DNA of 59,110 nucleotides from Pseudomonadales bacterium (GTDB taxonomy: Bacteria; Pseudomonadota; Gammaproteobacteria; Pseudomonadales; Azotimanducaceae). Within the stretch, counting starts at the first letter, position 1; each line of letters begins with the position of its first letter. This document shows positions 25,867-34,905 of this stretch, piece after piece. Location of the stretch: NCBI GenBank assembly GCA_028283025.1, contig JAPYNO010000003.1, positions 1 through 59,110 of the forward strand. The letters run 5' to 3'. Both the position numbers and the translations under genes were made by a program. A model generated the notes under the pieces. That model was not told the origin of the DNA and did not search any database. It saw only the letters and a program-made list of their open reading frames with translations.

Positions 25867-26062
25867 GAAACTCGCGCATCAGCTTGTGATCGAAATCTGG
25901 ACGCAATGAGATCTTTCCAGCTAGGTCGAAGAGATTTTTCTTGCTGCGCTGACGAACCAGCTCATTCAGGGCGAGTTCAACGATCTCGCGCTTCGTCCGT
26001 AGGCCAGTCAGCTTGAATGCCGCGGCTACTAGCTCGTCATTGAGGACAATGTTTGTGCGCAT
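25850..26062 (-). CDS. vapB: VapB-family antitoxin
   Basis: A 70-residue ribbon-helix-helix protein. MRTNIVLNDELVAAAFKLTG and KREIVELALNELVRQR are hallmarks of the VapB antitoxin family, with the toxin-binding tail (NLFDLAGKISLRPDFDHK) after about 50. It is intact, whereas the vapC behind it is truncated, so it is an orphan antitoxin. An AT-rich stretch on its upstream side (minus-strand TACAAT at 26100-26095) may be its -10 box. Confidence 0.88.
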   Translation of the reverse strand: MRTNIVLNDELVAAAFKLTGLRTKREIVELALNELVRQRSKKNLFDLAGKISLRPDFDHKLMREFRDDTD

Positions 26063-26135
26063 TTCGATTTGTCGGACTGTGTACGCTTAGGTGTATTGTA
26101 TATGGGAGTTTGACTCTGAATGCTCCCAAGACCGC

Positions 26136-27164
26136 CTATTGAACCAATCGGGCTGTCTTGGCAATCGCCTCTGAGAGCCAATTCTCCTGAATCGAGCGTG
26201 CGAGCGCTGACGTGGCCGCGTAGTTTCGGCACAGCTTGGCGAGCCGAACAAGCACCGGCTCAATCGATACCAAGTGACTGCGTCTGCCGTCCCTGAGCCA
26301 CAGGCGTGCGAAGATGCCGACGGCTTTGAGCTGTCTTTGAATGACCATCAGGTCGAAACAACGGCGAAATTGCGCCCGCTCTGAAATACGCAGAATGCCG
26401 AGCTTCTGCGCGTCCTCGTAGTAACTTTCAAGTGCGGCATTGACTTCGGCCTCTGCGAACTCGTAGTAGCAGTCGCCAAGTAGCGATGCGAGGTCATAGG
26501 TGACAGGACCAACGAGCGCATCTTGAAAGTCCACCACACCGAGGCCACCGGTGGGCGTGATGAGCAGGTTGCGGCAATGAAAATCTCGATGAAGCGGGCA
26601 TTTGGGTTGTTCGGTCGCGCTCTTCACGAGGTGCCGAGCGAGCTCGCTGTACCATGATGGTGCATCAATACCGAGCAGCCCGCCGAGAAACCACTCGGAG
26701 AAAATCCCGAGCTCCATTTCAAAACGCTCGGCTGTGTAGTCGGGAATGCTGCCTTCGTCATCCTGGACACCTTGAATGCGCAGAATCGTGTCGAGCGCAA
26801 GATTGATCCCGCGTTCGGCCTCCCCGCGCTCATAGGCGCGCTCCAAGGTGTCCTCCCCCAAGTCCTCCATGAGCGCGAAACCTCGCTTCGTGTCAGCGGC
26901 GTGAATGACCGGAACACCGATACCCTGCGTTTTGAATAGTTCGCCAATGCGCACGAACTGCGCTGTGTCTTCTCGTTCGGGCGGCGCGTGCATTGCCACC
27001 AAGCTGCCGCGGCCAGTGGACACGCGAAAGAATCGTCGAAAGCTCGCTTCCACTGGCAGCGCCGTCCAAGCTTCAATATCGGCTTTGAGCACGGCGTGGC
27101 ACGCATCCTGCGCCCAGTCCTTCAGGGAGTCGTTCACATCCCGCGTGTAGAATGCCCGCGTCAT
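26136..27164 (-). CDS. amgK: MurNAc/GlcNAc anomeric kinase AmgK
   Basis: Aminoglycoside-phosphotransferase-fold kinase that phosphorylates C1 of MurNAc, giving the substrate for MurU. Segments SFRRFFRVSTG (glycine-rich loop), LMEDLGEDTL, catalytic HRDFHCRNLL and metal-binding VVDFQDALVGPVTYDLASLL are all present. The family start lies near ATG 27164, whose codon overlaps the ATG of divergent rpe (CATG). GTG 27137 would avoid that and still leave the kinase fold whole; ATG codons further upstream lie inside rpe. Length is 342 with ATG 27164. Confidence 0.88.
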   Translation of the reverse strand: MTRAFYTRDVNDSLKDWAQDACHAVLKADIEAWTALPVEASFRRFFRVSTGRGSLVAMHAPPEREDTAQFVRIGELFKTQGIGVPVIHAADTKRGFALMEDLGEDTLERAYERGEAERGINLALDTILRIQGVQDDEGSIPDYTAERFEMELGIFSEWFLGGLLGIDAPSWYSELARHLVKSATEQPKCPLHRDFHCRNLLITPTGGLGVVDFQDALVGPVTYDLASLLGDCYYEFAEAEVNAALESYYEDAQKLGILRISERAQFRRCFDLMVIQRQLKAVGIFARLWLRDGRRSHLVSIEPVLVRLAKLCRNYAATSALARSIQENWLSEAIAKTARLVQ

Positions 27165-27825
27165 GAAGGACTTCTGGATCGCACCGTCAATTCTCTCGGC
27201 GGACTTCGCCCGACTTGGGGCGGAGGTCGATGCTGTGACACGCGCCGGCGCCGACATGCTTCACTTTGATGTCATGGACATGCATTACGTGCCGAACCTC
27301 ACAATCGGCCCCTTGGTGCTGCGGTCATTGAAACGGCATGGTATTACGCTGCCCGTTGATGTGCACCTGATGGTCTCGCCGGTCGATGAGTTGATTCAGC
27401 TGTTCGCCGAGGCGGGCGCGGACTATATTACCTTTCACCCTGAAGCGAGCCTGCATGTGCATCGGTCGCTGAGCTTAGCGCGTGAACTCGGCGTCAAATG
27501 TGGCCTCGTGCTCAATCCCGGCACATCGAGCCATTGCTTAGATCCGGTGCTGCATCTGCTTGACATGGTGCTGGTGATGTCGGTCAATCCTGGTTTCCCC
27601 GCTCAGGCGTTCCTGCCCTCCTCGCTGAACACCGTGCGTGAAGTGCGCAAGAAGATCGATACCGCGGGCCTTAATGTGCGCCTTGAGATCGATGGCGGCA
27701 TCAGTGCGAAGACCATCGCTTCGGCCCGCGACGCTGGCGCAGATACGTTTGTCGCTGGTTCGGCGATCTTTGGCGAGTCCGATTATCAGGTGGCGATTGA
27801 CGCCATGCGTCATGCGCTCGCTTGA
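27163..27825 (+). CDS. rpe: Ribulose-phosphate 3-epimerase
   Basis: Interconverts ribulose- and xylulose-5-phosphate in the pentose phosphate pathway. A TIM barrel of 220 residues starts with KDFWIAPSILSADFARLG; metal ligands fall in HFDVMDMHYVPNLTIG (H, D) and DVHLMV, with SVNPGFPAQAFL and EIDGGIS further on. Its ATG overlaps the amgK start codon on the other strand. It overlaps gph by 14 bases, in the conserved rpe-gph-trpE order. Confidence 0.97.
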   Translation: MKDFWIAPSILSADFARLGAEVDAVTRAGADMLHFDVMDMHYVPNLTIGPLVLRSLKRHGITLPVDVHLMVSPVDELIQLFAEAGADYITFHPEASLHVHRSLSLARELGVKCGLVLNPGTSSHCLDPVLHLLDMVLVMSVNPGFPAQAFLPSSLNTVREVRKKIDTAGLNVRLEIDGGISAKTIASARDAGADTFVAGSAIFGESDYQVAIDAMRHALA

Positions 27826-28471
27826 GAGTCAAGCCTACTTGTTTGACCTTGACGGAACGCTCATTGATACGGCGCCCGACATTCACACGGCGGCCAATGA
27901 TGCGCTCGTCGCGTTTGGTCACGAGCCCATCGATCTTACGCTCACCCGCCGCTTCGTGGGTCGCGGTGGGCGCGTGCTGCTTGAGCGAGTGGTCAAAGAG
28001 CAAGGCGCGTCGCATCTGCCGAAACAGCGGATCGATGCCATGTACCAGCGATTTCTGACGGCCTATGAAGCAGGTGTCGCGCGGTTAAGCAAGCCCTATG
28101 ATGATGTCGTCGAAACCTTGGCGAGTCTTCGCGCGCGAGGGTTTCCGCTCGCTGTTATCACAAACAAGCTTGAAGGCTTATCCGAAAAACTGCTGCGCAC
28201 GATTCACATGAGGGACTTCTTCGAGTGTCTTGTTGGATTCGACAGCCTGGCGGAGAAAAAGCCGCACCCCTTGCCCGTCCTGCACGCCTGCGAGCGCTTG
28301 GGCGTGCGTGTGGCGGACGCGCTTTTTGTTGGCGATTCGGCGACCGATGTCGCGACGGCGCGCGCTGCTGGCTGCCCAATTGTCTGCGTCAATTATGGCT
28401 ACAGCGGTGACACGCCGCCCGAAGCACTCGGCGCTGATCGATTGATTTCGAATTTCAGCGAACTCCTATGA
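27812..28471 (+). CDS. gph: Phosphoglycolate phosphatase
   Basis: HAD-superfamily phosphatase removing 2-phosphoglycolate, a by-product of oxidative DNA-end repair. HAD motifs are FDLDGTLIDTAPD (nucleophile Asp near 11), ITNK (motif II), KKPHPLPVL (Lys, motif III) and FVGDSATDVATAR (motif IV). The start at ATG 27812 gives MRSLESQAYLFDLDG; the longer in-frame ORF reads inside rpe. It overlaps trpE by 4 bases. Confidence 0.95.
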   Translation: MRSLESQAYLFDLDGTLIDTAPDIHTAANDALVAFGHEPIDLTLTRRFVGRGGRVLLERVVKEQGASHLPKQRIDAMYQRFLTAYEAGVARLSKPYDDVVETLASLRARGFPLAVITNKLEGLSEKLLRTIHMRDFFECLVGFDSLAEKKPHPLPVLHACERLGVRVADALFVGDSATDVATARAAGCPIVCVNYGYSGDTPPEALGADRLISNFSELL

Positions 28472-29919
28472 GCGATTTTGAACACTATAGGGCGCAAGGC
28501 TACACGCATGTGCCAGTCACCCTTGAGCGACTCGCGGATCTGGACACGCCCTTGTCAGCGTATTTGAAGCTTGCGCGAGGCCGATATTCCTACCTGCTCG
28601 AATCGGCGCACGGCGGTGAGCGCTGGGGGCGCTATTCGTTCATCGGTTTGCCCTGTCGAACGGTGATTCGTGTCAGTGGCTTTGATGTCGTCGTGGAAAC
28701 CGATGGCGAAGTGGTGGAGCGTTCGACTCAGACAGAACCGCTTGAGTTCATCAACCGTTATGAGCAGAGCTATCGCATCCCAAAGCTACCAGACCTGCCG
28801 CGGTTCTTTGGCGGACTCGTTGGCTTCTTCGGTTACGACACGGTTCGCTATCTTGAGCCGAAGCTTGCAGGCAAAGCGCCGCCGGACCCCATTGGCCTGC
28901 CCGACATCCTGCTCATGGTGTCCACTGAGGTGGTCGTGTTCGATGCGCTCACCGGCAGCGTCCATATCATCGTGCTCGCTGCTCTGAACGATCCGGATGC
29001 TGCTGAGAAGACGCAAGCGAGATTGCGAGAGATCGCCGAAGGTCTTGATCAACCGGCGCCGCAGCTTGCGTTTGGCGCTGCGGGTGAGACTCGCGAAGCC
29101 GACTTCGTGTCGGGCTGGGGCAAGGAAGGCTTCATGCGTGCGGTGGAGCGCATTTGCGAATATGAGCGCGCGGGCGATGCTATGCAGGTGGTCATCGGAC
29201 AGCGAATGTCGGCGCCTTTCCACGCCGATTCGGTCAATCTCTACCGCGCCGTCAGGCGCCTCAACCCATCGCCCTACATGTTCTTCATGGAATTCGGCGA
29301 ATTCCAAATAGTGAGCTCGTCACCTGAGATCATGGTGCGCGTCGAAGATGGCGAAATCGTCAGCCGCCCGCTTGCAGGCACGATTCGGCGCGGTCATAGC
29401 GAGGCTGAAGACATCGAACTTGAGCGTCAGCTGCTGTCTGATCCCAAGGAACTCGCCGAGCACCTCATGCTGATCGACCTGCATCGCAACGATGTCGGGC
29501 GCGTCTCCGAGATTGGCAGCGTGCGCGTGACTGAGGAATTCGTCATCGAGCGCTATTCGCATGTGATGCACATTTCGAGCGAAGTTCGCGGTCGCTTGCT
29601 GAAAGGCAAGACCTCTATGGATGTGCTGCAAGTGTGCCTACCGGTCGGTACTCTGTCGGGCGCACCGAAGTTTCGTGCCATGCAGATTATTGATGAGCTT
29701 GAGCCGGTCAAGCGCGGCATTTATGGCGGCGCCGTCGGCTATGTGGCGTTCGGCGGCAACTTAGATACCGCGATTGCCATTCGTACCGCACTCATCAAGG
29801 ACGGTCTCATGCACATCCAAGTAGGCGGCGGCATTGTTGTCGATTCAGTGCCGGAGAAGGAGTGGGAAGAGTCGATGAACAAGGGCCGAGCGCTTTTCAA
29901 GGCGGCGGCGATGGTGTGA
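28468..29919 (+). CDS. trpE: Anthranilate synthase component I
   Basis: Converts chorismate and ammonia to anthranilate, the first committed step of tryptophan synthesis. The N-terminal part holds LLESAHGGERWGRYSFIG, including the Trp-feedback segment LLES. The chorismate-binding domain shows PSPYMFFMEFG, GTIRRGHSEAEDIELE, LMLIDLHRNDVGRV and GGGIVVDSVPEKEWEE. Length 483 is near normal. The glutaminase subunit trpG is not in this window; a convergent PBP1A gene follows 8 bases later. Confidence 0.96.
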   Translation: MSDFEHYRAQGYTHVPVTLERLADLDTPLSAYLKLARGRYSYLLESAHGGERWGRYSFIGLPCRTVIRVSGFDVVVETDGEVVERSTQTEPLEFINRYEQSYRIPKLPDLPRFFGGLVGFFGYDTVRYLEPKLAGKAPPDPIGLPDILLMVSTEVVVFDALTGSVHIIVLAALNDPDAAEKTQARLREIAEGLDQPAPQLAFGAAGETREADFVSGWGKEGFMRAVERICEYERAGDAMQVVIGQRMSAPFHADSVNLYRAVRRLNPSPYMFFMEFGEFQIVSSSPEIMVRVEDGEIVSRPLAGTIRRGHSEAEDIELERQLLSDPKELAEHLMLIDLHRNDVGRVSEIGSVRVTEEFVIERYSHVMHISSEVRGRLLKGKTSMDVLQVCLPVGTLSGAPKFRAMQIIDELEPVKRGIYGGAVGYVAFGGNLDTAIAIRTALIKDGLMHIQVGGGIVVDSVPEKEWEESMNKGRALFKAAAMV

Positions 29920-29927
29920 GATCTTCC

Positions 29928-32282
29928 CTACAGAACGTCCTTCGCAGCCTCCGAGTCGCGCGCTTGCGTGACCCGCCGAGCATTTGGCGAGTTCTCTTCA
30001 AAAAAATACTCGAAAATGGCTTCTGAATCGCCCGGTGTTGCCAGCGAGCCCGTGGCCGGATTGATACGCACGGACACCACCCCATCGGGCTGAATCAAAG
30101 GTGCCTCTGGCACCTCCGACAAGGCTTCGCGCATGAACTCCACCCACACCGGCAGCGGCAGGCTCGAACCAGTCTCATTGTTGCCAAGTGGCCGGTTATC
30201 GGCGAACCCCATCCAGACGACGCCGACAAGATGCGGATGAAAGCCGTTGAACCAAGCATCGGCCTCGTTGGTGGTGCCGGTCTTACCGCCGATGTCGCGT
30301 CTTCCAAGCGCGAGCGCGCGTCGTCCGGTGCCGAGTCCAATCACATCTTGCAGCATCGAGCGCATGATGAAGGCGTTGCGTTCATCGAGCACTCGTGGCG
30401 CAGGCAGCACATAGTCCCCGGAATCTGACCGGCAGACATCGCAGGCACGTTTTGGCATGGGGCGCTCAAGTACGCGACCATTGGTTCGCCGCACCTCAAT
30501 GACGGCATAGGGGGTTACAGCAAAGCCGCCATTGGCAAAGACGGCATAAGCTTTGGCCATGTCAAGCGGAGACACCGATAATCGACCACCGCCGATGGCG
30601 ATTTGCGTATTGCGCTCGACACCCTCGAGATCAAAGCCGAAGCGCTCAAGATGGTGCATGGTGGGATCGATACCAGTCGATTGCAGCACACGAATAGACA
30701 CGAGGTTGATTGATCGGAAGAGCGCCTCGCGCAGGCGCGTCTCACCGTGGAATCGACCGCCGTAATTCTGCGGTCGATAGATGCCTGACACATCTTCGGT
30801 GGTCAGAGTGATCGGCGCGTCCATGAAGATAGACGCTGGCGTGGCGCCGTGCTCAAGGGCCGCTGAATAGACAAACGGCTTGATGCCTGAACCGGGCTGT
30901 CGCTCGGCGAGTAGGGCGTTGTTGAACTGCTTGAGATAGAAGTTGAAGCCGCCGACGAGCGCGCGAATGGCGCCATCCTCTGGGTCGAGCGCCACAAGCG
31001 CACCTTGAATGTCTGGAATCTGCGAGAGCGCCATGCTGCCAGCGCTCGTCGCCCGCAGACGAATCACATCGCCACGCGCCACGACATCGGCGGCAGTTTT
31101 TGGCGCCGCGCCGCGATAGCTTTCGTTCATGTAGGGCCGTGCCCAGCGCATGCCGTCCCAATCGACGATGTGCTTGGCGCCAAAGCGGTCGAACGCTGTG
31201 AACTCTCGCTCGCCGATGTGCGTCACGATAGCCGGTTCAAGCGGCCCGTAGCTCATGCTGTCTTCGAGCAGCGCTTCGGAATCTATGTCAATGTCAGCCT
31301 TATCACCGAGATCGATGCGTCGCTCTGCGCCGCGGTAGCCGTGGCGCCGATCATAGCTCAAGAGGCCCTCGCGAACGGCGTTGACCGCCGCTGACTGCTG
31401 GCGCGGATCGATCGTCGTCGTGGCCTCGAAGCCTTGCGAGTAGATAGCCTCGCCGTAGCGCGCATAGAGCTGCTGTCGCACCCATTCGCCGACATAGGGC
31501 GCCGAATAGTCGAGTTCTCTCTCATAGAGACGCGCAGTGATGGGCGCAGCATCGGCTTGTTCATATTCTTCTTTCGTAATGCTGCCTTGTCGGTACATCG
31601 AAACGAGCACGACATGGCGTCTCCTGAGCGCCCGTTCCGGCCCGTTCACTGGGTTGCCGAGGTTCGGTGACTGCGGGATGCCCGCGAGCATGGCAAGCTG
31701 CGCGAGCTCAAGTTCGCCCACCTCCTTGCCGTAGTAGGCGAGCGCAGCTGCCTGCACCCCGTAGGCACGCTTGCCGAAGGAGACAAGATTGAGATACGCC
31801 TCCAAGATGTCGTCCTTCTCAAGTTCGCGTTCAAGCTTGAAGGCGAGCAGGATTTCCTTGAGCTTGCGCACAAAGGTGCGCTCGAACGAGAGCGCGAGAT
31901 TACGCGCAAGCTGCATGGTGATGGTGCTCGCACCTGACCCGATCTCGCGGTTCCAAAGAAGATACGCAAGATCGTCAACAAGCGAGATGAAGTCCACCCC
32001 CTTGTGCGAATAGAAGCGCTTGTCTTCCGTATCGAGCACGGCGCGTACCAACAGCGGCGGAATCTCTTCAAGTTCGAGCGGAATCGCACGTCGCTCGCCG
32101 TATTCTGCGAGCAATGAGCCTTCCACGCCGTAGAGCCGAAGCGGCGTCTGAATCGGCAGGTCGCGGTACGTTGAGGCATCGGGCAGAGACGGGCTGAGGT
32201 AGAGGTAGGTGCCTGCGCCGCCGATGAGCAGGCCGGCAATCAGTATGAGGCAGAGAAAAAGTCCGGCGCGAATAGTTGCCAT
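29928..32282 (-). CDS. mrcA: Penicillin-binding protein 1A (bifunctional)
   Basis: Inner-membrane peptidoglycan synthase with glycosyltransferase and transpeptidase domains. After one membrane helix (LFLCLILIAGLLIGGAGTYL), the GT51 motifs EDKRFYSHKGVD and GASTITMQLARN appear. An OB-like insert follows, then transpeptidase motifs RQPGSGIKPF (SxxK), RSINLVS (SxN) and GGKTGTTNEADAWF (KTG). ATG 32282 is chosen because it puts the helix at the N-terminus; ATG 32348 would add 22 residues and is possible. It is divergent from pilM, as in many Gammaproteobacteria. Confidence 0.95.
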   Translation of the reverse strand: MATIRAGLFLCLILIAGLLIGGAGTYLYLSPSLPDASTYRDLPIQTPLRLYGVEGSLLAEYGERRAIPLELEEIPPLLVRAVLDTEDKRFYSHKGVDFISLVDDLAYLLWNREIGSGASTITMQLARNLALSFERTFVRKLKEILLAFKLERELEKDDILEAYLNLVSFGKRAYGVQAAALAYYGKEVGELELAQLAMLAGIPQSPNLGNPVNGPERALRRRHVVLVSMYRQGSITKEEYEQADAAPITARLYERELDYSAPYVGEWVRQQLYARYGEAIYSQGFEATTTIDPRQQSAAVNAVREGLLSYDRRHGYRGAERRIDLGDKADIDIDSEALLEDSMSYGPLEPAIVTHIGEREFTAFDRFGAKHIVDWDGMRWARPYMNESYRGAAPKTAADVVARGDVIRLRATSAGSMALSQIPDIQGALVALDPEDGAIRALVGGFNFYLKQFNNALLAERQPGSGIKPFVYSAALEHGATPASIFMDAPITLTTEDVSGIYRPQNYGGRFHGETRLREALFRSINLVSIRVLQSTGIDPTMHHLERFGFDLEGVERNTQIAIGGGRLSVSPLDMAKAYAVFANGGFAVTPYAVIEVRRTNGRVLERPMPKRACDVCRSDSGDYVLPAPRVLDERNAFIMRSMLQDVIGLGTGRRALALGRRDIGGKTGTTNEADAWFNGFHPHLVGVVWMGFADNRPLGNNETGSSLPLPVWVEFMREALSEVPEAPLIQPDGVVSVRINPATGSLATPGDSEAIFEYFFEENSPNARRVTQARDSEAAKDVL

Positions 32283-32471
32283 CAGGCCGGGCACGGCCCG
32301 AAGTCTTGCATTCCAAGCCTTCAAATCAACTGAGCGAAAAGCCCACATTGGCTTCAGAGATCACCTACACAGGGCATGGCAAATGTCCCAACACGCCTAT
32401 TCGCGTTTTTCTGTGAGATGTCATTTTCGCACAGAGGGGCAAATCGCTCCCAAGAATACAAGGAGATTTTC

Positions 32472-33419
32472 ATGGCATTTCACCTGTTCAATCGGCACCG
32501 CAACTGCGTGGGCATACACTTTGGCGAAGACTGGCTCACCGGCGTGGTGCTAGTGCAAGGTGGCGAACTCATTAAACGCTGCGACGGCGTCGAACTTGTC
32601 GAATACGAGTCACACGCAAAAGCCCTGAAGGCGCTGGTCGCGGAGCTTGATGCCCGTGGGGGCTTGGTCACCGCGAATATCGACCCGGATCAGGTTTTTA
32701 GCCGTGCGATGCAGATAAACGCCGACTTGGAGGACACCGAAATCCACGAGCAAGCGCAGATTGCTGCCACCGAAGCGCTCGGTCTTGACATTGCCGAGAT
32801 CGCCCTCGACTACTCGGTGCAGGGCGTGTCCTACGCATCAGAGGCCAAGGCAGATGTGCTGCTGTTCGCCTGTCCGATGGCGCTTATTGATGAGCGCGAG
32901 AAATTACTTGCGAACGCCGGATTGAAAGTACGCGCCATTGAGCCGCAGGAACACTCGCTACAGCGCGCCTACGGCAACATGGTGCGCGACTTGCCAGACA
33001 CGCATCACCGCTATGTGACTGCGATGTTGTCAGCCTCGCGGGAAGGCTTTTGCATTTGGCTTTTTCGCGGACGCGCGTTCGAACATCTTGTGCGCCTGCC
33101 AATGACATCCGGATGGGAGCGGGTGTGGGATGCCGACAAGCCCACCAAGGCCATCGAGTCGTTGAGCGTGAGCGAGACTCGGGCGCTGTGCGAACAACTC
33201 CACGAGCAGTCGAAGACGCAACTCGGCGAGCGCATCGCGCGCTGGCTGCTACTGCCGAGCAACTTATCGAAGCATCTCGCCGATGCCTTACAAGAGGTGG
33301 ATGCGCCAATGGCAATCATTGAAATGCGGCCGAATCCAGACTCGGAGAAGGCGGGTCGCGTGCCGAGCGATGGCGTCATCATGGCCTTCGGTCTCGCGCT
33401 TGCCGGCGTTGGCGCGTGA
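32472..33419 (+). CDS. pilM: Type IV pilus assembly protein PilM (HofM-like)
   Basis: Actin-like cytoplasmic protein that anchors the PilN-PilO inner-membrane platform. The start is ATG 32472 behind a strong ribosome site (AAGGAG, 32460-32465), giving MAFHLFNRHRNCVGIHFGEDW; an upstream in-frame ATG at 32376 is unlikely. The ATPase-like fold is only weakly recognisable (ALDYSVQG, AIEPQEHSLQRAYGN). The call relies largely on its place ahead of pilNOPQ. At 315 residues it is shorter than Pseudomonas PilM (354). Confidence 0.8.
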   Translation: MAFHLFNRHRNCVGIHFGEDWLTGVVLVQGGELIKRCDGVELVEYESHAKALKALVAELDARGGLVTANIDPDQVFSRAMQINADLEDTEIHEQAQIAATEALGLDIAEIALDYSVQGVSYASEAKADVLLFACPMALIDEREKLLANAGLKVRAIEPQEHSLQRAYGNMVRDLPDTHHRYVTAMLSASREGFCIWLFRGRAFEHLVRLPMTSGWERVWDADKPTKAIESLSVSETRALCEQLHEQSKTQLGERIARWLLLPSNLSKHLADALQEVDAPMAIIEMRPNPDSEKAGRVPSDGVIMAFGLALAGVGA

Positions 33420-33973
33420 GCGATGTTGGCATCAATCTTTTACCGTGGCGGCAGCGCGATGCGATCAGGCGGCGGCGAAGATACTTCGCCTCGCTTGGAC
33501 TTTGTGCGCTGCTGCCGGGCCTCGCGGTTGCGCTGCTTACATGGCACACGCGCATGGAGGTTGATGCGGTGCGGGCGGAGATGTCAACGTACCGGCAGGC
33601 AGCCCACGCCGGGGGCGATCTCGCAGACCTCACATCTAGGGCGTCGCAGCTTGAAGGTCAAATACAGGACTTGCAGGCTTGGCAAGTTGAAATCGATCAG
33701 CTTGATCAGCAACGAACCAGTGTTGTCGCGCTATGGACCGAACTTGCCACGCTGCTGCCGGACTCGATGCACTACCGAAACCTCACGCTTGAAGACCGAA
33801 GCCTTGAGATTCAGGGCTTTACGGCTTCCTCGCCTGATCTTGCCACCTACTTGCGCAGGCTTGAAGCGTCGCAGGTGCTCGACTCGCCGCGCCTCATTGA
33901 TCTTGAAGACGAGGCGAGCGGCAAGCGATTCGGCGTGCAGACGCACTTACGGATGCAAGAGCCTAGCGCGTAA
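33416..33973 (+). CDS. pilN: Type IV pilus assembly protein PilN
   Basis: Bitopic inner-membrane platform protein. The N-terminal INLLPWRQRDAIRRRR is the PilM-binding signature of PilN, followed by one membrane helix (about 23-43), a coiled-coil-like linker with several Gln/Leu, and a C-terminal ferredoxin-like domain. GTG 33416 overlaps the pilM stop by 4 bases. Confidence 0.9.
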   Translation: MSDVGINLLPWRQRDAIRRRRRYFASLGLCALLPGLAVALLTWHTRMEVDAVRAEMSTYRQAAHAGGDLADLTSRASQLEGQIQDLQAWQVEIDQLDQQRTSVVALWTELATLLPDSMHYRNLTLEDRSLEIQGFTASSPDLATYLRRLEASQVLDSPRLIDLEDEASGKRFGVQTHLRMQEPSA

Positions 33974-34561
33974 GTGGTGGACTTTTCCGAACTTGCTTCG
34001 CTCGACTGGACGGCACCGGAAGGTCTGCCGCGGCCAGTGCAGCTTGCGAGTCTCGTGTTGGCGGCAACCTCATCATTGCTGATCGCTTGGCTGCTTGATG
34101 ATTCAAGGGCCGACTTGGCAATGGCGAAGCAGCAGCTCGGGCAGGTCATGGCGCGCCATGAGCGCTTGCAGGCGCAAAGTAGCCAGATTAGCGACCTACA
34201 AGCGCAAGCACAGGTGCTAAAGTTCAATATTAGTGAAGTCTCACAGCAGTATCTTCGACCTGACGAACTGCCAGATCTGCTGCATCTCCTCTCGACGTTG
34301 AGCGTTGAGCACGAAGCCGAGCTAGCAACCTTGGAGGTCGGCAGCGTGCGCCAATTGGGGCGGTTTGAAGTGCAGCCGATCAAGCTTGTTGTCGGCGGCA
34401 CTTATCACAACATCGGTCGTCTCCATGCGTCGATCGCGCGCTGGCCGTGGCTGACCATTGTGGAAGCCTTTGAAGTCAGCGCGCAAGAGTCTGACGATAC
34501 CCGGCTGGAGATGCGCGTGCGCATCATCCTGCCTCTCATCATCGAGGAAGCCACGCAATGA
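33974..34561 (+). CDS. pilO: Type IV pilus assembly protein PilO
   Basis: Partner of PilN in the platform. It has one membrane helix (about 24-42), a coiled coil rich in Gln/Ala (about 45-95) and the PilO C-domain (QPIKLVVGGTYHNIGRLHASIARWP). GTG 33974 follows the pilN stop directly; the 3' end overlaps pilP by 4 bases. Confidence 0.88.
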   Translation: MVDFSELASLDWTAPEGLPRPVQLASLVLAATSSLLIAWLLDDSRADLAMAKQQLGQVMARHERLQAQSSQISDLQAQAQVLKFNISEVSQQYLRPDELPDLLHLLSTLSVEHEAELATLEVGSVRQLGRFEVQPIKLVVGGTYHNIGRLHASIARWPWLTIVEAFEVSAQESDDTRLEMRVRIILPLIIEEATQ

Positions 34562-34905
34562 TCAAGCTCTCTCTATGCTGGGCGCTACTTGGATTGGCAA
34601 GCTTTGGCTTGCTTGTGGCCGACGAGCGAGGTATGCGGGAGAGTCCATTCAAAGCGTTGGACAGTCGAGAGTTGACCGAGATTGACGCCCATATGGACAT
34701 GGCTCTGGTAGGCATCATTGAAGCGGCTGACGGCTTTCATGCGCTCATCAAGCTTGAGAGCGGTCGGGTTGTGCGTGTGCGCGTCGGGGAGCAGCCCATG
34801 GAGGGGCTCTTGGTGACGAAAGTGTGGGTGAACGGTGTGCGCATCACTACGCCCGAAGGGGCCATCGAATTGACCTTGGCAGCTTTGCAAGAGGCATTGC
34901 CGTGA
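34558..34905 (+). CDS. pilP: Type IV pilus assembly protein PilP (short)
   Basis: Periplasmic protein linking the platform to the PilQ secretin. At 115 residues it is shorter than the usual 165-175 and lacks an obvious lipobox; the N-terminus is a hydrophobic signal (LCWALLGLASFGLLVA). The retained domain resembles the PilP beta-sandwich (MDMALVGIIEAADGFHALIKL, then GEQPMEGLLVTKVWVNGVRI). Position between pilO and pilQ supports the call. Confidence 0.82.
   Translation: MIKLSLCWALLGLASFGLLVADERGMRESPFKALDSRELTEIDAHMDMALVGIIEAADGFHALIKLESGRVVRVRVGEQPMEGLLVTKVWVNGVRITTPEGAIELTLAALQEALP

Noticed and set aside
27638-27811. Extended N-terminus of gph reading inside rpe
   Set aside because: The extra 58 residues are an out-of-frame reading of rpe; HAD homology starts right after ATG 27812.
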